NCBI RefSeq assembly: GCF_006874585.1
Contig: NZ_CP029761.1
Location: forward strand, 3,560,001 to 3,624,000
Source of the DNA: Sphingomonas sp. IC081
GTDB taxonomy: Bacteria > Pseudomonadota > Alphaproteobacteria > Sphingomonadales > Sphingomonadaceae
Direction: 5' to 3'
Length of the DNA stretch: 64,000 bases
The position numbers and the translations under genes were made by a program. How positions within the stretch are numbered: position 1 is the stretch's first letter; each line of letters opens with the position of its first letter. This document shows positions 62,528 through 64,000 of the stretch, piece by piece. Under the pieces are notes generated by a model. It had not been told where the DNA came from, did no database searches, and was given only the letters and a program-made list of their open reading frames with translations.

Positions 62528-64000
62528 ATGAAGTTCTCGCTTTCCTGGCTCAAGCAGTACCTTGAGACCGACGCCTCGCTTGAGGATATCGCCCTGAAGC
62601 TCAACGCCATCGGCCTTGAGGTCGAGGGCATCGAGGATCCCGCTGCGAAGCTGGCCGGTTTCCGCGTGGCCAAGGTGCTGACGGCCGACAAGCATCCGCA
62701 GGCGGACAAGCTGCAGGTCCTCACCGTCGATACGGGTGAGGGCGTGCTGCAGGTCGTTTGCGGCGCACCCAATGCGCGTGCGGGCCTTGTCGGCGTGCTG
62801 GGCCTTGCCGGTGCGACCGTGCCTGCCAACGGTATGGTGCTGAAGGTCGCTGCCGTGCGCGGCGTCGAATCGAACGGCATGATGTGCTCCACGCGCGAGC
62901 TGGAGCTTGGCGAAGACCACGACGGCATCATCGAACTGCCCGAGGACGCGCCGGTCGGCACGCCTTTCGCGGACTACCACGGCGCCGATCCGGTGATCGA
63001 AGTGGCCATCACCCCGAACCGTCCGGACTGCATGGGCGTCTACGGCATCGCCCGCGATCTGGCCGCCGCCGGCCTCGGCACGCTGAAGCCGATCGAGGTG
63101 CTGGACATCGCCGGCAGTTTCCCCTGCCCGGTGGAGGTGCGCACCGACGATGCCGAGGGTTGCCCGGCGTTCTACGGCCGCGTGATCAAGGGCGTGAAGA
63201 ACGGCCCTTCGCCGCAGTGGCTGCAGGACCGGTTGAAGGCGGCAGGTCAGCGTCCGATCTCGGCGCTGGTCGATGCCACCAACTACCTGATGCTGGCCTA
63301 TGGTCGCCCGGCTCACGCCTATGACCTTGCCAAGCTGAGCGGCGCCGTTGTCGCGCGCCGCGCCAAGGACGGTGAGACGGTCGTCGCGCTGAACGAGAAG
63401 ACCTACACGCTCGACGCCGAGATGACCGTGATCGCCGACGATTCAGGCGTGCACGACATCGCCGGCATCATGGGCGGCGAGCATTCGGGCTGCGGCGAGG
63501 AGACCACCGATGTCCTGCTCGAAATCGCCTATTTCGATCCCGAGCGCATCGCCAAGACCGGCCGCAAGCTCAACCTCACCTCGGACGCGCGCAGCCGTTT
63601 CGAGCGCGGGATCGATCCGAATTTCCTCGATACCGGCCTCGACCACCTCACCAAGCTGATCCAGACGCTGTGCGGCGGTGAAGCCTCGCAGCCGGTGCGC
63701 AGCGGTGCGGCTCCGTCGACGCCGAAGATCGTGCACTTCGATCCGGCGCTGACCGAGAAGCTGGGCGGGGTGGCCATCGAGCCGGCCGAACAGCAGCGTA
63801 TCCTGGAGAGCCTTGGCTTCGCTGTCGTCGGGCAAGAAGCCGGCTTTGATAAGGCATGGGCCGTGACCGTTCCCGGCTGGCGTCCCGATGTGGACGGCGC
63901 CCCCGACATCGTCGAGGAAGTCGTCCGCATTCACGGTCTCGACAAGGTTGCCAGCGTCGCCTTGCCGCGCGTTGACGGCGTCGCCCGTCCGACCGCCACG
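62528..64000 (+). CDS. pheT: Phenylalanine--tRNA ligase beta subunit, partial (C-terminus beyond window)
   Basis: The first 491 residues are visible, open to the window edge. MKFSLSWLKQYLETDASLED, the EMAP/tRNA-binding-like domain (VCGAPNARAGLVGVLGLAGA), B3/B4 editing domain region (GYRPAHAYDL-like GRPAHAYDLAKL), and LEIAYFDPERIAKTGRKLNL. The beta subunit edits Tyr-tRNA(Phe) and binds tRNA. Confidence 0.96.
   Translation, partial: MKFSLSWLKQYLETDASLEDIALKLNAIGLEVEGIEDPAAKLAGFRVAKVLTADKHPQADKLQVLTVDTGEGVLQVVCGAPNARAGLVGVLGLAGATVPANGMVLKVAAVRGVESNGMMCSTRELELGEDHDGIIELPEDAPVGTPFADYHGADPVIEVAITPNRPDCMGVYGIARDLAAAGLGTLKPIEVLDIAGSFPCPVEVRTDDAEGCPAFYGRVIKGVKNGPSPQWLQDRLKAAGQRPISALVDATNYLMLAYGRPAHAYDLAKLSGAVVARRAKDGETVVALNEKTYTLDAEMTVIADDSGVHDIAGIMGGEHSGCGEETTDVLLEIAYFDPERIAKTGRKLNLTSDARSRFERGIDPNFLDTGLDHLTKLIQTLCGGEASQPVRSGAAPSTPKIVHFDPALTEKLGGVAIEPAEQQRILESLGFAVVGQEAGFDKAWAVTVPGWRPDVDGAPDIVEEVVRIHGLDKVASVALPRVDGVARPTAT

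Overview
The window is GC-rich chromosomal DNA from an alphaproteobacterium, most likely a sphingomonad (Novosphingobium/Sphingomonas type). Pointers are MipZ, a PgmG-type phosphoglucomutase, a TonB-ExbB-ExbD cluster with three ExbD paralogues, FixK/FNR-type boxes of the form TTGAC-N4-RTCAA, and several small secreted proteins that look sphingomonad-specific. The assignment rests on gene content only. Genes are dense, many overlap by 4 nt (NTGA), and no prophage, CRISPR array or large island is visible. One IS5/IS903-type insertion sequence is present.

Layout. 1-10.5 kb: OmpW (partial, leftward) diverges across an FNR-type box from the cbb3 oxidase operon ccoNOQP-ccoGHIS, which continues into a small secreted Cys-rich protein and hemN. 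A PilZ gene follows, then a second FNR-type box in front of a short terminator-ended stretch that looks like an oxygen-controlled small RNA. 10.5-24.5 kb: nucleotidyltransferase, polysaccharide flippase, M20 amidohydrolase, fused 5-oxoprolinase, GNAT protein, threonine aldolase with an EamA exporter, SDR protein, aminopeptidase N and PgeF. 24.5-28.3 kb: cytochrome bc1 (petABC), apt and tRNA-Gly(TCC). 28.3-36.1 kb: peroxiredoxin plus ArsR regulator, then cydDC diverging from cydABX with a third FNR-type box between them. 36.2-39.8 kb: a two-component system whose response regulator has lost most of its DNA-binding domain at the insertion sequence. 39.8-48.4 kb: CsgG-like protein, panC, mipZ, J-domain protein, pgmG (apparent CTG start), MgtC/DUF4010 membrane protein and an Lhr-type helicase. 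48.4-51.6 kb: tonB-exbB-exbD-exbD-exbD. 51.6-64 kb: housekeeping genes (hom, glpX, prs, hisN, rpmI-rplT, pheS-pheT partial), two AraC-type regulators and secreted proteins of unknown function.

How it fits together. The first 36 kb holds most of a branched respiratory chain: bc1 feeding a high-affinity cbb3 oxidase, with a cytochrome bd quinol oxidase as alternative. Assembly factors (CcoGHIS, CydDC, CydX) and oxygen-independent haem synthesis (HemN) are alongside. Three near-identical palindromes mark the cbb3 operon, the bd operon and the putative small RNA as a low-oxygen regulon. The other clusters serve TonB-dependent uptake, surface polysaccharide (flippase, PgmG, nucleotidyltransferase), cell division (MipZ) and translation.
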